From Pseudomonas sp. DTU_2021_1001937_2_SI_NGA_ILE_001 (GTDB taxonomy: Bacteria > Pseudomonadota > Gammaproteobacteria > Pseudomonadales > Pseudomonadaceae): DNA of 64,000 nt. Below are positions 38,145-46,867 of this stretch, in pieces. The translations under genes were made by a program, and so were the position numbers. Position 1 is the stretch's first letter, and every line of letters starts with the position of its first letter. Location: assembly GCF_032463525.1 (NCBI RefSeq), contig NZ_CP135971.1, positions 1,116,001-1,180,000 of the forward strand, written 5' to 3'. The notes beneath the pieces were generated by a model. That model had not been told where the DNA came from. It saw only the letters and a list, made by a program, of their open reading frames with translations, and did not search any database.

Positions 38145-38766
38145 AGAACGACACCTGAACCTGTGCCTGGCCAGCGTGCAGCTGGCAGCGGTGCATCCCG
38201 GCCTGCTAGGTGAGCCTGTGCAGATTCTGGTGATACTGGACAGCTGCACCGACGCTTCGGCGATGATCGCCCGCAATCGCGGAGTGATGACCTTGGAGGT
38301 CAATGCGCGCAATGTGGGCCAAGCTCGTCGCGCCGGCGCCCTGGCGTTGCTCGACCAGGGCGCACGCTGGCTCGCCTGCACTGACGGCGACAGCCGGGTG
38401 GCCGATGACTGGTTGTATGAGCAACTGGCGCTGCAGGCCGATGCGGTGTGCGGTACGGTGACTCCTGATGACTGGCATGAGGATTATCCTGCCGACGCCC
38501 GGGCCGAATACCATCGCCGCTACCAGCAGCGCGACGGGCATCGGCACATCCACGGCGCCAACCTGGGCTTCAGTGCCCAGGCCTATCGGGGCGCAGGCGG
38601 CTTTCCCGCGTTGAGCTGTCATGAGGACGTGCATCTGGTTCGCCAGTTGGAGCTTACCGGCGCGCGCATTGCCTGGAGCTGCCGCCCCAGGGTGATCACC
38701 AGCGCCCGCCTCGACCCCCGCGCGCAAGGCGGTTTCGGCGACTACCTGCGCTCGCTGCCGGCCTGA
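38113..38766 (+). CDS. Family 2 glycosyltransferase
   Basis: The 217-aa single-domain GT2 protein begins IGVLIPVHNEERHLNLCL and has a DSCTDAS loop near residue 39 and the DGDSRV (DxD-type) metal/nucleotide-sugar motif near residue 93. There is no membrane helix, so it is likely cytosolic. It starts inside the methyltransferase gene and ends the four-gene block, followed by three REP units. The set acyl-CoA dehydrogenase-like, deacetylase, methyltransferase and glycosyltransferase suggests synthesis of a small modified glycoconjugate. Confidence 0.87.
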   Translation: MIGVLIPVHNEERHLNLCLASVQLAAVHPGLLGEPVQILVILDSCTDASAMIARNRGVMTLEVNARNVGQARRAGALALLDQGARWLACTDGDSRVADDWLYEQLALQADAVCGTVTPDDWHEDYPADARAEYHRRYQQRDGHRHIHGANLGFSAQAYRGAGGFPALSCHEDVHLVRQLELTGARIAWSCRPRVITSARLDPRAQGGFGDYLRSLPA

Positions 38767-38795
38767 ACGGCCGCCGATGACGCGACGAAAGGCCT

Positions 38796-38944
38796 GTAGG
38801 AGCGGCTTCAGCCGCGAAATCGCGAGGAAATTCACTGCATCTGCTGTGAACATGCGCTCAATTCGCGGCTGAAGCCGCTCCTACCCGGTCTGACCGACCA
38901 TTTGCAGCGATAGCGTGTATTTTCGCCGCTGAAGCGGCTCCTAC
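38796..38944. repeat. Three REP units, including a REPIN
   Basis: REP units at 38796-38818 (direct), 38862-38884 (inverted) and 38923-38944 (inverted, variant CGCCGCTGAAGCGGC). The first two form a REPIN with the spacer TTCACTGCATCTGCTGTGAA that recurs elsewhere in the window. The third runs into the end of the following gene and supplies its stop codon. Confidence 0.88.
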
Positions 38945-39981
38945 AGATGACGCGCGGTCTGCATACCGGCGCGATCGCTTTCCGGCGTGCCCAGGACCTG
39001 GCTGAAGAACTGCCCGGCCTCGGTGCTCAGGGTGCGATGGATGTCCACCCGGTCGACACCTTCCGGGTCGGTGCACAGTACCGGCATCCTGGCGCGCTGT
39101 TCATCGCTGCACGGCGCCATGAACACGAAATGCCCGGCCCCGGCCAGGCGCTTGTAATCGGGCGCCTGCGGCAGTTTGCGGGCCAGGGCCTCAGCGTTCA
39201 TCTCCGGCGCCAGCAGGTGGTCGCTGTCGCCGGCGTACATCAGCACCGGAACGTGCACGCTACTGAGGGTCTGACGACCGAAGCTCAGGCTCAGGGGTGC
39301 CATCAGCAGCAGCGCCGCCACCCGCGGATCGGCCTCGGCATGCAGGTCTTCGCGGTCGGCGAGCAGCCAGCCGCGGGTCTTGCAGGCGTCCTGGTCATCA
39401 GGACGCTCCTCGCAGTAACGACGCAGGCGTTGCAGGTCCGGTTGCGCACCGGCGAGGATCAATGCCGTCTCGCCGCCGGCCGAATAGCCGATGACCCCGA
39501 CCTGGCTGGCACTGAGGTAAGGCGACAGCAGCGCATCGTCCAGCGCGGCGGTGATCGCCGCCGAGATCTGCAGCGGGCGCCCGTACAGATTGCTCAGGCT
39601 GCCCAGTCGGCTGTGGTCGCGATCGTTGTCGCCAGGGTGCACCACCGCCACCACCACGAACCCCTGATGCGCTAGTGCCGTCGCCAGATCATGCATGGCC
39701 AGCGGCGTACCGGTATTGCCATGCGACAGCATCAGCAACGGGAAACGCCCCATGGCCACCGGCAGGTCGCGTCCCGCCTCGACCTGATAACCGCGCAGGT
39801 CACTGACCTCGCTTTCGGCCGTCGAGGGGTAGAAGGCGATGGCGTGCATCGTCTGCTCGTCCAGCGGATCGGGAAAATGCAGCACATGGAAGCCGACGCT
39901 CCAGTCGTCATCGGCGCTGGCCTGCACCGAAACGATGCCGTCGAGCAGACATAACAGCATTACTGCACACAGACGCAGCAT
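38941..39981 (-). CDS. Secreted alpha/beta-hydrolase (dienelactone hydrolase/PAF-acetylhydrolase-like)
   Basis: This 346-aa protein begins with a signal peptide (MLRLCAVMLLCLLDGIVSVQA, cleavage probably after QASA) and continues as an alpha/beta-hydrolase: SHGNTGTPLAMHDLA oxyanion region, GYSAGGETALIL nucleophile elbow with Ser, and the late GAGHFVF histidine. I chose the ATG at 39981 because it opens the signal peptide and has AGGGG upstream; the frame extends 24 codons further. The natural substrate is unknown. The TAG stop lies inside a REP element. Likely periplasmic or secreted. Confidence 0.82.
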   Translation of the reverse strand: MLRLCAVMLLCLLDGIVSVQASADDDWSVGFHVLHFPDPLDEQTMHAIAFYPSTAESEVSDLRGYQVEAGRDLPVAMGRFPLLMLSHGNTGTPLAMHDLATALAHQGFVVVAVVHPGDNDRDHSRLGSLSNLYGRPLQISAAITAALDDALLSPYLSASQVGVIGYSAGGETALILAGAQPDLQRLRRYCEERPDDQDACKTRGWLLADREDLHAEADPRVAALLLMAPLSLSFGRQTLSSVHVPVLMYAGDSDHLLAPEMNAEALARKLPQAPDYKRLAGAGHFVFMAPCSDEQRARMPVLCTDPEGVDRVDIHRTLSTEAGQFFSQVLGTPESDRAGMQTARHL

Positions 39982-40122
39982 GGTGGTATCCCCTCTAGGT
40001 TGCGCTTTCCAGCCGTCAGCACGGATAGACGGCGTGTCACGGTGTTGAGACACCAGACCTCATCAATTAGTGCACAACCCGGGCCACTCTGCGTCGACTT
40101 GGCGATTCTCTTCAGCGCCGGT

Positions 40123-41625
40123 TCAGCGGTCGAAACGTTCCGCCAGCTGACGCAGGGCCGCGATCTGCCCGTCGATGGCCTGGCTGATGCGCTGGCCCTC
40201 CACGGCCTTTGCCGCACTCAGACTCGACAGCTCGGCCATCGCCATCACCTGGCGATTCAGGTCCTGGGCAACCTGGCCCTGCTGTTCCATGGCGCTGGCG
40301 ATCTGTGCGCTGGTGTCGAAAATCTGCTCCAGGGCCCTGTTCACCCCTTCGAAGCTGTCATTCACCGAGCCCACCGCGATACGGCCCTGCTCGGCGAACA
40401 CCTGTCCTTCACGGGTCAGCATCACCGCGCGCTCGGTATGCTGGCGGAAGTCCTGCAGCAGCGGCTGAATATCCAGCGTGGCCTGTTGCGTGCGGCTGGC
40501 CAGCAGGCGTACTTCATCGGCCACCACGCTGAAGCCGCGCCCCGCTTCGCCAGCCCGCGCCGCCTCGATGGCCGCATTGAGCGCCAGCAGGTTGGTCTGC
40601 GCGGCGATCGAGCTGATGATGTCGGTCATGCTGCTGATCGCCTCGGTGGACGCGGCCATCTGCTCGGCGGCGCGGCTGATGTCTGCCACTGCGGTGGCCA
40701 ACCGCTGCATCGCTGCCAGGCTGCGCCCGGACAATTGCTGGCCCTGGCCGGACAACTGCAGGGCCTGCCGGGTGGCATCGGTGCTGTCATGCAGGTTGCG
40801 CGACACGTCCTGGATGGTCGCGGCCATCTCGGTGAGCGCCACCACGGACTGCTCCGACTCGGCGCGCTGGTGCGCCAGCCGCTGTGCTTCGGCCGCGATC
40901 AACGCCACCAGCTCGGTCATGTGCTGCTCGATTCGCGTACTGCCCAGGCCAATGCGCGCCAGCGCGGTCTGCAGGCGGGCCTCGGCGCTGAGCAAGGCCA
41001 TGTCCAGGCTGGCATCGGCACCGGGGCCGCCATAGATCTGCGCCAGGGCATGGTCGGCATGCACCTTGGGGTGACGCTCCAGCAACTGGGCAAGCTGCCG
41101 GTTTCGGTACCCGGCGTGGCCGGCCCAGCCTGCCAGCGCGGCGGCCAGGGCCAGCGACGCTTGCGGCCAGATGAATCCCAGCGCCAGCAACGCCGCCGCG
41201 CCGCTCAGCAGTGACGCGCCTCTGGCCAGCCAGGCCCCCTGCGGCCCGTGCAGGCGCCAACGGGCATACAGGCGCTGTGCGCGGCGGATCTGCTCGCTGC
41301 TGGCCGGAAGGTAAACGGCACCATAACCCTCCACGCCCGCAGCGCCATAGACCGGCTTGATGTACAGGTTCAGCCACACGGCCACGCCCTCCCGGCTGCG
41401 GTTGCATACCAGCCCCAGCCAGGGCCGCTGCTGCCCGAGGCGGCGCCACAGGCGGCTGAACAGCGCCGTCGGCATATCGGTATGCCGCAAGCGGCTGAAC
41501 GGCTGCCCGGTCAATTCTTCGACCGAGTAGCCGTGCAGGCGGGCGAAGGCTTCACTGCACTGAAGGATGCAACCGGCGAGGTCGCTGCGGCAGACCAGGG
41601 CTGCCTCGATTGTGGAACCCTGCAT
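40123..41625 (-). CDS. PAS-containing methyl-accepting chemotaxis protein (Aer-like)
   Basis: The 500-aa chemoreceptor lacks a periplasmic sensor. Order: PAS domain (~1-110, with [18 protein letters not shown]), a hydrophobic hairpin (~135-175) as membrane anchor, and a signalling domain with the conserved tip [20 protein letters not shown]. This is the Aer/energy-taxis layout, sensing redox state or an internal ligand. The ATG at 41625 is preferred over a TTG 15 nt upstream. It follows the indole-type operon on the same strand with a 47-bp gap that holds a good terminator, so it may be transcribed separately or by read-through. Confidence 0.9.
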   Translation of the reverse strand: MQGSTIEAALVCRSDLAGCILQCSEAFARLHGYSVEELTGQPFSRLRHTDMPTALFSRLWRRLGQQRPWLGLVCNRSREGVAVWLNLYIKPVYGAAGVEGYGAVYLPASSEQIRRAQRLYARWRLHGPQGAWLARGASLLSGAAALLALGFIWPQASLALAAALAGWAGHAGYRNRQLAQLLERHPKVHADHALAQIYGGPGADASLDMALLSAEARLQTALARIGLGSTRIEQHMTELVALIAAEAQRLAHQRAESEQSVVALTEMAATIQDVSRNLHDSTDATRQALQLSGQGQQLSGRSLAAMQRLATAVADISRAAEQMAASTEAISSMTDIISSIAAQTNLLALNAAIEAARAGEAGRGFSVVADEVRLLASRTQQATLDIQPLLQDFRQHTERAVMLTREGQVFAEQGRIAVGSVNDSFEGVNRALEQIFDTSAQIASAMEQQGQVAQDLNRQVMAMAELSSLSAAKAVEGQRISQAIDGQIAALRQLAERFDR

Positions 41626-41640
41626 AACCTGCACCCGCAA

Positions 41641-41667
41641 GAAAAGAGGCCTGCCCGCAGGCAGGCA
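41641..41667 (-). terminator. Intrinsic terminator after the porin-like gene
   Basis: On the minus strand a 7-bp stem GCCTGCC/GGCAGGC with a 4-nt loop (41649-41666) is followed by CTCTTTTCTT. It lies directly after the stop of the porin-like gene and before the chemoreceptor start, marking the likely main end of the operon transcript. Confidence 0.75.
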
Positions 41668-41672
41668 GAAGA

Positions 41673-42611
41673 TCAGAAGTGATGGACGTAGCGCACCTGA
41701 AGCCGGCTGCCCTCTGGACGGTTCTCGACGTCCTGTTCGAAATAGGCATTGGCGAACAGGTGGTCATGGGGCGAGAAGCTGTACATCACCCCTGGCCCGA
41801 TGGCCCAGACCTTTTCCCGGCGCCCCGCGACGTCGTGACCGTCGAAGCGCGTGTCGCTGATCTGCTTGAGCCAGTAGCCGTTGATGCCCAGACGCAGGTG
41901 TTCGGTGACCGCGTATTCGGTCGTGAAGTTGGCGTGCAGCGCCTGGCCAGCCTGTACGTCGTCGATATCGCCCAGCGAACGCACCGGTTCGTCGTTCTTG
42001 CCGTTGTACAGGTAGTGCGCGCGCACCGAGGCGGTCCATTTCGGCGTGAACCAGTAGGTGGCGGCCCAGTACGGGTTGAACGACCAGGCATTGTTGCCCG
42101 GGTTGATGTCGCGATCGCGGTCATACTCGCCGGTGGGCAGGTTGACCTGCAGCTCGATGCGCTGCACGAAGCGTGGCCCGTCAGGGCCCATCACCGGGTC
42201 GAACTGGATGAACGGGCCGATCAGCAGGTCACCCACCCCGCCCTGCCCCTTGAGCGCCAGGTTGTCCAGGCCATCATCGACCTTCATGCGCGTCAGCACC
42301 GGCAGTACCATGTTCAATCCCAGGCTGCCATTGCCCAGACGCAGGTCCGACAGGTAGCTGAGCTGGGTCAGCCACAGCTGGTAGTCGATTTCATGCTTGG
42401 GCAGACCCAGGTCCTTGCCGTCCTGATCGCGCAGATGGTTGGCCGAGTAGTTCTGGAAATACTGTTGCAGGTACCAGCCACCGCCGGCTGGCAGGCCACC
42501 GTCCATGAAACTGGTCAGGCCCAGGTTGAGCGCCGGCAGATCATAGGCTCCGGCCAGCGGTGCGCCGGCCAGGCCGGCGGTGAAGAGACAAGTGGAAAGC
42601 CGCTTTTTCAT
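41673..42611 (-). CDS. Outer-membrane channel-like protein (phenol MetA/SphA family)
   Basis: A 312-aa protein with a signal peptide ([22 protein letters not shown]), many alternating beta-strands and a C-terminal phenylalanine (VRYVHHF), as expected for an outer-membrane barrel. It matches the MetA-pathway-of-phenol-degradation/SphA family, which is commonly encoded with aromatic-ring degradation genes and thought to admit hydrophobic substrates. It is the fifth gene of the iif-like operon, 39 bp after the flavin reductase. A role in indole or related aromatic uptake is inferred from context. Confidence 0.82.
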   Translation of the reverse strand: MKKRLSTCLFTAGLAGAPLAGAYDLPALNLGLTSFMDGGLPAGGGWYLQQYFQNYSANHLRDQDGKDLGLPKHEIDYQLWLTQLSYLSDLRLGNGSLGLNMVLPVLTRMKVDDGLDNLALKGQGGVGDLLIGPFIQFDPVMGPDGPRFVQRIELQVNLPTGEYDRDRDINPGNNAWSFNPYWAATYWFTPKWTASVRAHYLYNGKNDEPVRSLGDIDDVQAGQALHANFTTEYAVTEHLRLGINGYWLKQISDTRFDGHDVAGRREKVWAIGPGVMYSFSPHDHLFANAYFEQDVENRPEGSRLQVRYVHHF

Positions 42612-42650
42612 GTTTCGCGTCCCCGTTGCTGCAAGAAAGTGACGGCAGGC

Positions 42651-43181
42651 TTACTGGGCCAGGGCCGGATGCTGGGCGGCGATCCGGTAACGGCCAGCGT
42701 GGAAGACCAGCGGTTCTGCGCCGCTGTATCGGTATTGCTCGATCTCGCCAATGAAGATCAGGTGGTCGCCGCCCTCGTACTGGGTGACGTTGCGGCACAC
42801 CAGGGCGGCAACCACGTCATCGAGCACCGGCATGTCGGCCTTGCCCAGGGCATAAGGCACACCCGCGAACTTGTCCGGGGCCGGGCGGGCGAACTGCCCG
42901 GAAATCTCATGCTGATGCGCACCCAGGATGTTGATCGCGAAATGGCTGGCACCGAGGAAATCGTTGAGGCTCATGGCCGAGCGAGCCAGGCTCCAGAGCA
43001 CCAGCGGCGGGTCCAGGGACACCGACGAGAAGGAGTTGGCGGTCATGCCCACGTTGCGGCCATCGGCCGTACGGGTGGTGATCACGGTGACACCGGTGGC
43101 GAACTGGCCCAGCAGGTTGCGCAGTTCACGGGCGTCACGGTCCTGGACTTCGAACAGTTCGGCAGGGGTAGCGGAATTCAT
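42651..43181 (-). CDS. iifD: Flavin reductase of a two-component indole/styrene-type monooxygenase
   Basis: The 176-aa protein of the HpaC/StyB family reduces flavin with NAD(P)H and passes it to the monooxygenase encoded just upstream. It has the family block FATGVTVITT..DGRNVGMTANSFSSVSLDPPLVLWSLA and the later GDHLIFIGEIE. I used the ATG giving MNSATPAELFEVQ; an ATG 8 codons upstream is possible. The gene follows the oxygenase with a 39-bp spacer. The symbol is by analogy with the iif operon of Acinetobacter, recalled from the literature and not searched. Confidence 0.85.
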   Translation of the reverse strand: MNSATPAELFEVQDRDARELRNLLGQFATGVTVITTRTADGRNVGMTANSFSSVSLDPPLVLWSLARSAMSLNDFLGASHFAINILGAHQHEISGQFARPAPDKFAGVPYALGKADMPVLDDVVAALVCRNVTQYEGGDHLIFIGEIEQYRYSGAEPLVFHAGRYRIAAQHPALAQ

Positions 43182-43220
43182 GGTGTGGGGTACTCCGTCA
43201 GGCATCAGGTTGGCGTGGGG

Positions 43221-44459
43221 TCAGGCGGCCTGTTGGCTCATCTTCTGGATGAAGTGCTGGCACTGGCCGGCGTCGAACCACCAGGGCGCGAACTGGCGCG
43301 GGTCATCGAAACCGTTGCTGATCACGCTGGCCAGCGGCTGCGAGGCGCTGGCGGCACCCAGCAGTTGCAGCAGATGGGTCGCAGGCGGCTGCAGCAGCGT
43401 GTTGGTCCACTCCACGACATGACGGGCGTAGCTCCAGTACTGCTCGAAGGTCTGCTCCATCCACTGCGCCGTGAAAGGCCTTGCACCTTGGGCGAGGATG
43501 GCGTCGAGGTAGACCTTGCTGCACTTGGCCGCATTGTTGGCGCCCTGCCCGGTGATCGGGTCGTTGACCACCAGAGCATCGGCCATACCGAACACCGGGC
43601 GGCCCGAAGGCAGGGTCAGCACCGGCTTGCGCACCGTCGGGGTGAAGCGCCCGGAGAGGAATCCGTTGTCGTCGGTCAGGCTCAGGTCGCTGCAGCGCTC
43701 GGCTTCCCAAGGCAGGTAGCGGCGCACCAGTTCCTGGCTCTTGGCCAGATGCTCCTCGGGGCTGGTGATACCCTGCCAGCAGTCCAGCGGCCCACCCGGA
43801 ATGCCTTCGAAGACCATGATTTCGCAGGGGCCATTGAGGGTCAGCGCCGGAAACACGAAATACTCGCCAACGCCTGGTATCAGGTTGAAGGCCACCCGCG
43901 AATACGGCGACATGGGTCGCATGCCCTGCACGTAGGTCAATGACAGCGCGCGTTGCGGCGCGCTGTAGACACTGCGCTGCGCATCGCGGGCGAACTGGTT
44001 GACCACCTCGCCCTTGCCGGCGGCCAGCAGCACCAGCTCATGGCTGGCCGACAAGCCCTCCAGCTCGGCGATGCCGACGTCTTCGATGCGCAGCTCGCCG
44101 CCGCGCCGGGTGAACGCTTCCATCCACACGGGCATCTTCAGGCGCTGGTCCACCGACTGCGCGTAGCGCTCCAGCCGTGCGCTCCAGCTGAACAGCGACT
44201 GGCCCGGCACCTCGGGATTGACGACATTGAGGCCGATCCCTTCCACGGCCGGACACTGTTCTTCCCAGAAATTCAGCCCCTGGTCACGCTCGGTCTGCAA
44301 GGCGCTGTGGAACATGCACTGGCTGGACATCACCTTGCCGGCGCGAATCTGCTCACCGGTGCGGTTGGTCACCAGGGTGACTTCGTAACCTTTGTCCAGC
44401 AGTCCCAAGCCCAATTGCAGACCGGCCTGGCCGGCTCCCACGATAGCGATACGACGCAT
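43221..44459 (-). CDS. iifC: StyA-like FAD monooxygenase, probable indole oxygenase
   Basis: The 412-aa flavoprotein starts MRRIAIVGAGQAGLQLGLGLLDKGYEVTLVT, a dinucleotide-binding fold, and has the second flavin motif near residue 290 (GMADALVVNDPITGQGANNA), like styrene monooxygenase StyA. Enzymes of this group, fed reduced FAD by a small reductase, epoxidise styrene or oxidise indole at C2-C3. The neighbouring genes (SDR, hydrolase-NTF2 fusion, reductase, AraC regulator) fit the indole-to-anthranilate iif set rather than styrene degradation, because no styrene-oxide isomerase or phenylacetaldehyde dehydrogenase is present. GGAG precedes the ATG. Confidence 0.85.
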   Translation of the reverse strand: MRRIAIVGAGQAGLQLGLGLLDKGYEVTLVTNRTGEQIRAGKVMSSQCMFHSALQTERDQGLNFWEEQCPAVEGIGLNVVNPEVPGQSLFSWSARLERYAQSVDQRLKMPVWMEAFTRRGGELRIEDVGIAELEGLSASHELVLLAAGKGEVVNQFARDAQRSVYSAPQRALSLTYVQGMRPMSPYSRVAFNLIPGVGEYFVFPALTLNGPCEIMVFEGIPGGPLDCWQGITSPEEHLAKSQELVRRYLPWEAERCSDLSLTDDNGFLSGRFTPTVRKPVLTLPSGRPVFGMADALVVNDPITGQGANNAAKCSKVYLDAILAQGARPFTAQWMEQTFEQYWSYARHVVEWTNTLLQPPATHLLQLLGAASASQPLASVISNGFDDPRQFAPWWFDAGQCQHFIQKMSQQAA

Positions 44460-44526
44460 TTTTATTCTCCATTGGATCGAAGGATCGGCGCAGCGGTGGC
44501 GCCGAGAGGTTGAGGCGGCAGGTGCT

Positions 44527-45330
44527 TCAATCGGCCAGGCGGGGAATCGCCGGTCGGTTCTGCTCCGGCCCCATCACCGAATAGCCACCGTCGACGGCAT
44601 AGTCGGCGCCGGTGACGAAGCTGGCCGCCGGCGAACACAGGAAGGTCACCACGTTGGCCACTTCCTGCGGCTCGCCCAGGCGCCCCAGCAGGTGGTAATC
44701 GGCGGCTACCCGGTCAGCGCGGCCGCGGTCGCCACCGCTGGCCTCGGCGATCACCCGCGACCAGGTCCAGCCCGGCGACACCGAGTTGACCCGAATGCCG
44801 TCCGGGGCCAGGTCCATGGCCATGCTGCGAGTCAGTTGGGCGATGGCCGCCTTGGACACCGGATAGATCCAGCGCCCGGTCTGCGCGCAGCCAGCGGAAA
44901 TCGAGGTGAAATTGACGATGGCTCCGCGGCGCTGCCTGAGGTCGTCGTGCAGCGCCTGGGCCAGCGCCACGGCCGACACCAGATTGACGTCCAGGGCGCG
45001 CAACCAGTCTTCCCGCGACGAGGCGAAGCCATCGTCCAGGTAGGTACAGGCCAGGTTGATCAGCAGATCGACTGGCCCGAATTGCCCGCGAATGCGCTGC
45101 AACACGGCGGCCAGTTGCTCGTCACGGGTGATGTCCAGCGCTTCGAAGCTGGCCTGGGAGCCAAGCAGCCTGGCGGCCTCTTCGCCCGCCTTGGCGTCGA
45201 TGTCCAGCAGCACTACACGGGCGCCGGCGGCGATCAGGCCACTGGCTACGGCCATGCCGATCAGCGTGGCGCCGCCGCTGACCAGCGCGAGCTTGCCGTG
45301 CAGGGCCTTGTCATTGATGAACGCGCTCAT
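44527..45330 (-). CDS. iifB: Short-chain dehydrogenase, probable indole-2,3-dihydrodiol dehydrogenase
   Basis: The 267-aa classical SDR has a cofactor loop SGGATLIGMAVASG near residue 18 (a variant of TGxxxGxG), Asp after the second strand (LLDIDAKAG, suggesting NAD+), catalytic Ser in NFTSISAG and YPVSK near residue 157. In the iif pathway an SDR oxidises the dihydrodiol formed by the oxygenase. Here it lies between the hydrolase-NTF2 gene (2-bp gap) and the oxygenase (67-bp gap). The substrate is inferred from context. Confidence 0.82.
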   Translation of the reverse strand: MSAFINDKALHGKLALVSGGATLIGMAVASGLIAAGARVVLLDIDAKAGEEAARLLGSQASFEALDITRDEQLAAVLQRIRGQFGPVDLLINLACTYLDDGFASSREDWLRALDVNLVSAVALAQALHDDLRQRRGAIVNFTSISAGCAQTGRWIYPVSKAAIAQLTRSMAMDLAPDGIRVNSVSPGWTWSRVIAEASGGDRGRADRVAADYHLLGRLGEPQEVANVVTFLCSPAASFVTGADYAVDGGYSVMGPEQNRPAIPRLAD

Positions 45331-45332
45331 GC

Positions 45333-46574
45333 TCAGGCCCCCGCACTGTCGGCCCAGTTGGGCATCAGGGTGTTGGACGGCAGGCTTTCGTCGCGCAGCT
45401 TGTCGGCCGTCTCGCGGCCGGCCACCGGCAACCCGGTCGGATCGAGCAAGCCAATCTGCACCAGCACACTGGCCTGGTCCCAGTAGATGTGTTCATGGCA
45501 CAGCTTCGGCCCGCGGAAACGCACCACCCCCAGCATGGGGATCTCGACCTTGCGCCCCGTGGGCGGCACGCCGGGCAGCAGCCAGTCGATGACGCTGTCG
45601 TGGGTGAAGGTCATGATGAATTCATCGACGATCTGGGTTTGCCCCACGGTGCGCGAGATCGGCGTCAAAGCCATGTCGGCCGGGTTGCCGTGCACGAAGT
45701 GGTGCTGGTAGAAGCGGCTGAGTTGAGCATGGCCGACGCCGCCGGTCATGGTCGGAATGTGATTGACGTAGGGTTCGGCGACCATGGTCGCCATGGTGGC
45801 GGGTACGTCGCGGGTGTCGAACTCATGGCGAATGTGCTCTTCCCACAGCGCAGACAGGTCATAGTCGGGGCCGATGCTCAGGCGCAGCGCCGCGACACTG
45901 CGTTCATGGGCGATCTGCGCAGCGGCCTTGTCGTAGTGATGGCCGGCAGGCCGCGCAAAGGCATGGTCCACGCCGGGATAGACATGCGTGGTCAGGCCCG
46001 GCGCCTGCTGCGCGGCGCGTTCGATGGCGGCCTGGGCCTCGGGTGGGCAGAACTGGTCGTTACCGGCCAGATGCAGCACCAGGCGCCGGCCCTGCAGCCC
46101 TTCCAGTTCTTGCAGGGCATTCTCGATGCCTACACCGTAGTAGCCCACCGCGCACGCCACTTCAGGCAGACGGCAGGCAGCCAGGTAGGCCAGCTTGCCA
46201 CCCAGGCAGTAACCCACCACGCCCTTGCCTCCCGGCGCGCACTCGGCCAGGCCGGTCAGGGCCGCCAGGCTGCTGGCGATGTCGGCCACGCCCAGGTTCT
46301 CATCGTAGGCCTGGTACAGCGTGAAGGCCTTGGCGAAATCGGCCTCGGTATAGCCCAGCTCGATACCCGGTGCCTGGCGCCAGTACAGGTCCGGCACCAG
46401 CACCGTATAGCCTTCTTCAGCGAGGTAGTCGGCCACCTCGCGCATCGCCGGGTTGACCCCGAAGATCTCCTGGCAAAGCACCACCCCAGGCCCCTGCCCG
46501 CCGACGGCGGTGGCCAGGTAGGCCTGGAACTGTTCGCCCGAGGCGGCGGTGACCGGGATATAGCGACCTTTCAT
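45333..46574 (-). CDS. iifA: Dienelactone hydrolase-NTF2/SnoaL-like fusion (first gene of iif-like operon)
   Basis: The 413-aa protein joins a dienelactone-hydrolase domain (~1-235: QEIFGVN, GYCLGGKLAYL with a cysteine nucleophile, DHAFARP histidine) to a SnoaL/NTF2-like domain (~250-400). In the Acinetobacter iif operon the enzyme forming anthranilate from 3-hydroxyindolin-2-one is reported to need no cofactor. This protein holds the matching position, but whether it is that enzyme's orthologue is my inference. The ATG at 46574 has GGAG 8 nt upstream; ATGs at 46580 and 46610 are alternatives. It leads the minus-strand operon, divergent from the AraC regulator. Confidence 0.78.
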   Translation of the reverse strand: MKGRYIPVTAASGEQFQAYLATAVGGQGPGVVLCQEIFGVNPAMREVADYLAEEGYTVLVPDLYWRQAPGIELGYTEADFAKAFTLYQAYDENLGVADIASSLAALTGLAECAPGGKGVVGYCLGGKLAYLAACRLPEVACAVGYYGVGIENALQELEGLQGRRLVLHLAGNDQFCPPEAQAAIERAAQQAPGLTTHVYPGVDHAFARPAGHHYDKAAAQIAHERSVAALRLSIGPDYDLSALWEEHIRHEFDTRDVPATMATMVAEPYVNHIPTMTGGVGHAQLSRFYQHHFVHGNPADMALTPISRTVGQTQIVDEFIMTFTHDSVIDWLLPGVPPTGRKVEIPMLGVVRFRGPKLCHEHIYWDQASVLVQIGLLDPTGLPVAGRETADKLRDESLPSNTLMPNWADSAGA

Positions 46575-46867
46575 GAGCATGTCTCCATCCTGCTGGGAAG
46601 TTGGAAACATTCTTGCGGCGCCTGGCGCCCGCTCACTATCCGCTCAGTGCAGGGTTGTCCGATCCGTGCATGAATCTGGCTATCGCGTTTTTTTCGAAAA
46701 CTGGCGCAGCGATTGCTAGCTCTACAGGAAAGCCCCCTTGCAGGGGTCATAAGAAACAGCAGAGGCGCCCCACTATCCGCAGACTGCGAACGCTATCCGG
46801 ATAGTGCGAAAGTCGGGTAACAGGACGGCGCACTCTGCTCGCAAACCGTGCGTGCGCGAGGTAGAAC
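46575..46867. promoter_or_regulatory. Divergent promoter region with CACTATCCG repeats
   Basis: The sequence CACTATCCGC occurs at 46634-46643 and 46771-46780. An inverted copy of its core (CGGATAGTG) is at 46799-46807, overlapping the palindrome CTATCCGGATAG (46793-46804). Repeats of this size between an AraC-family gene and the operon it faces are good candidates for the regulator's binding sites. The 46634 copy is about 60 bp from the operon's first start codon, close to where a -35 region would be. The last pair is 61-75 bp from the regulator start, suitable for autoregulation. Confidence 0.65.
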
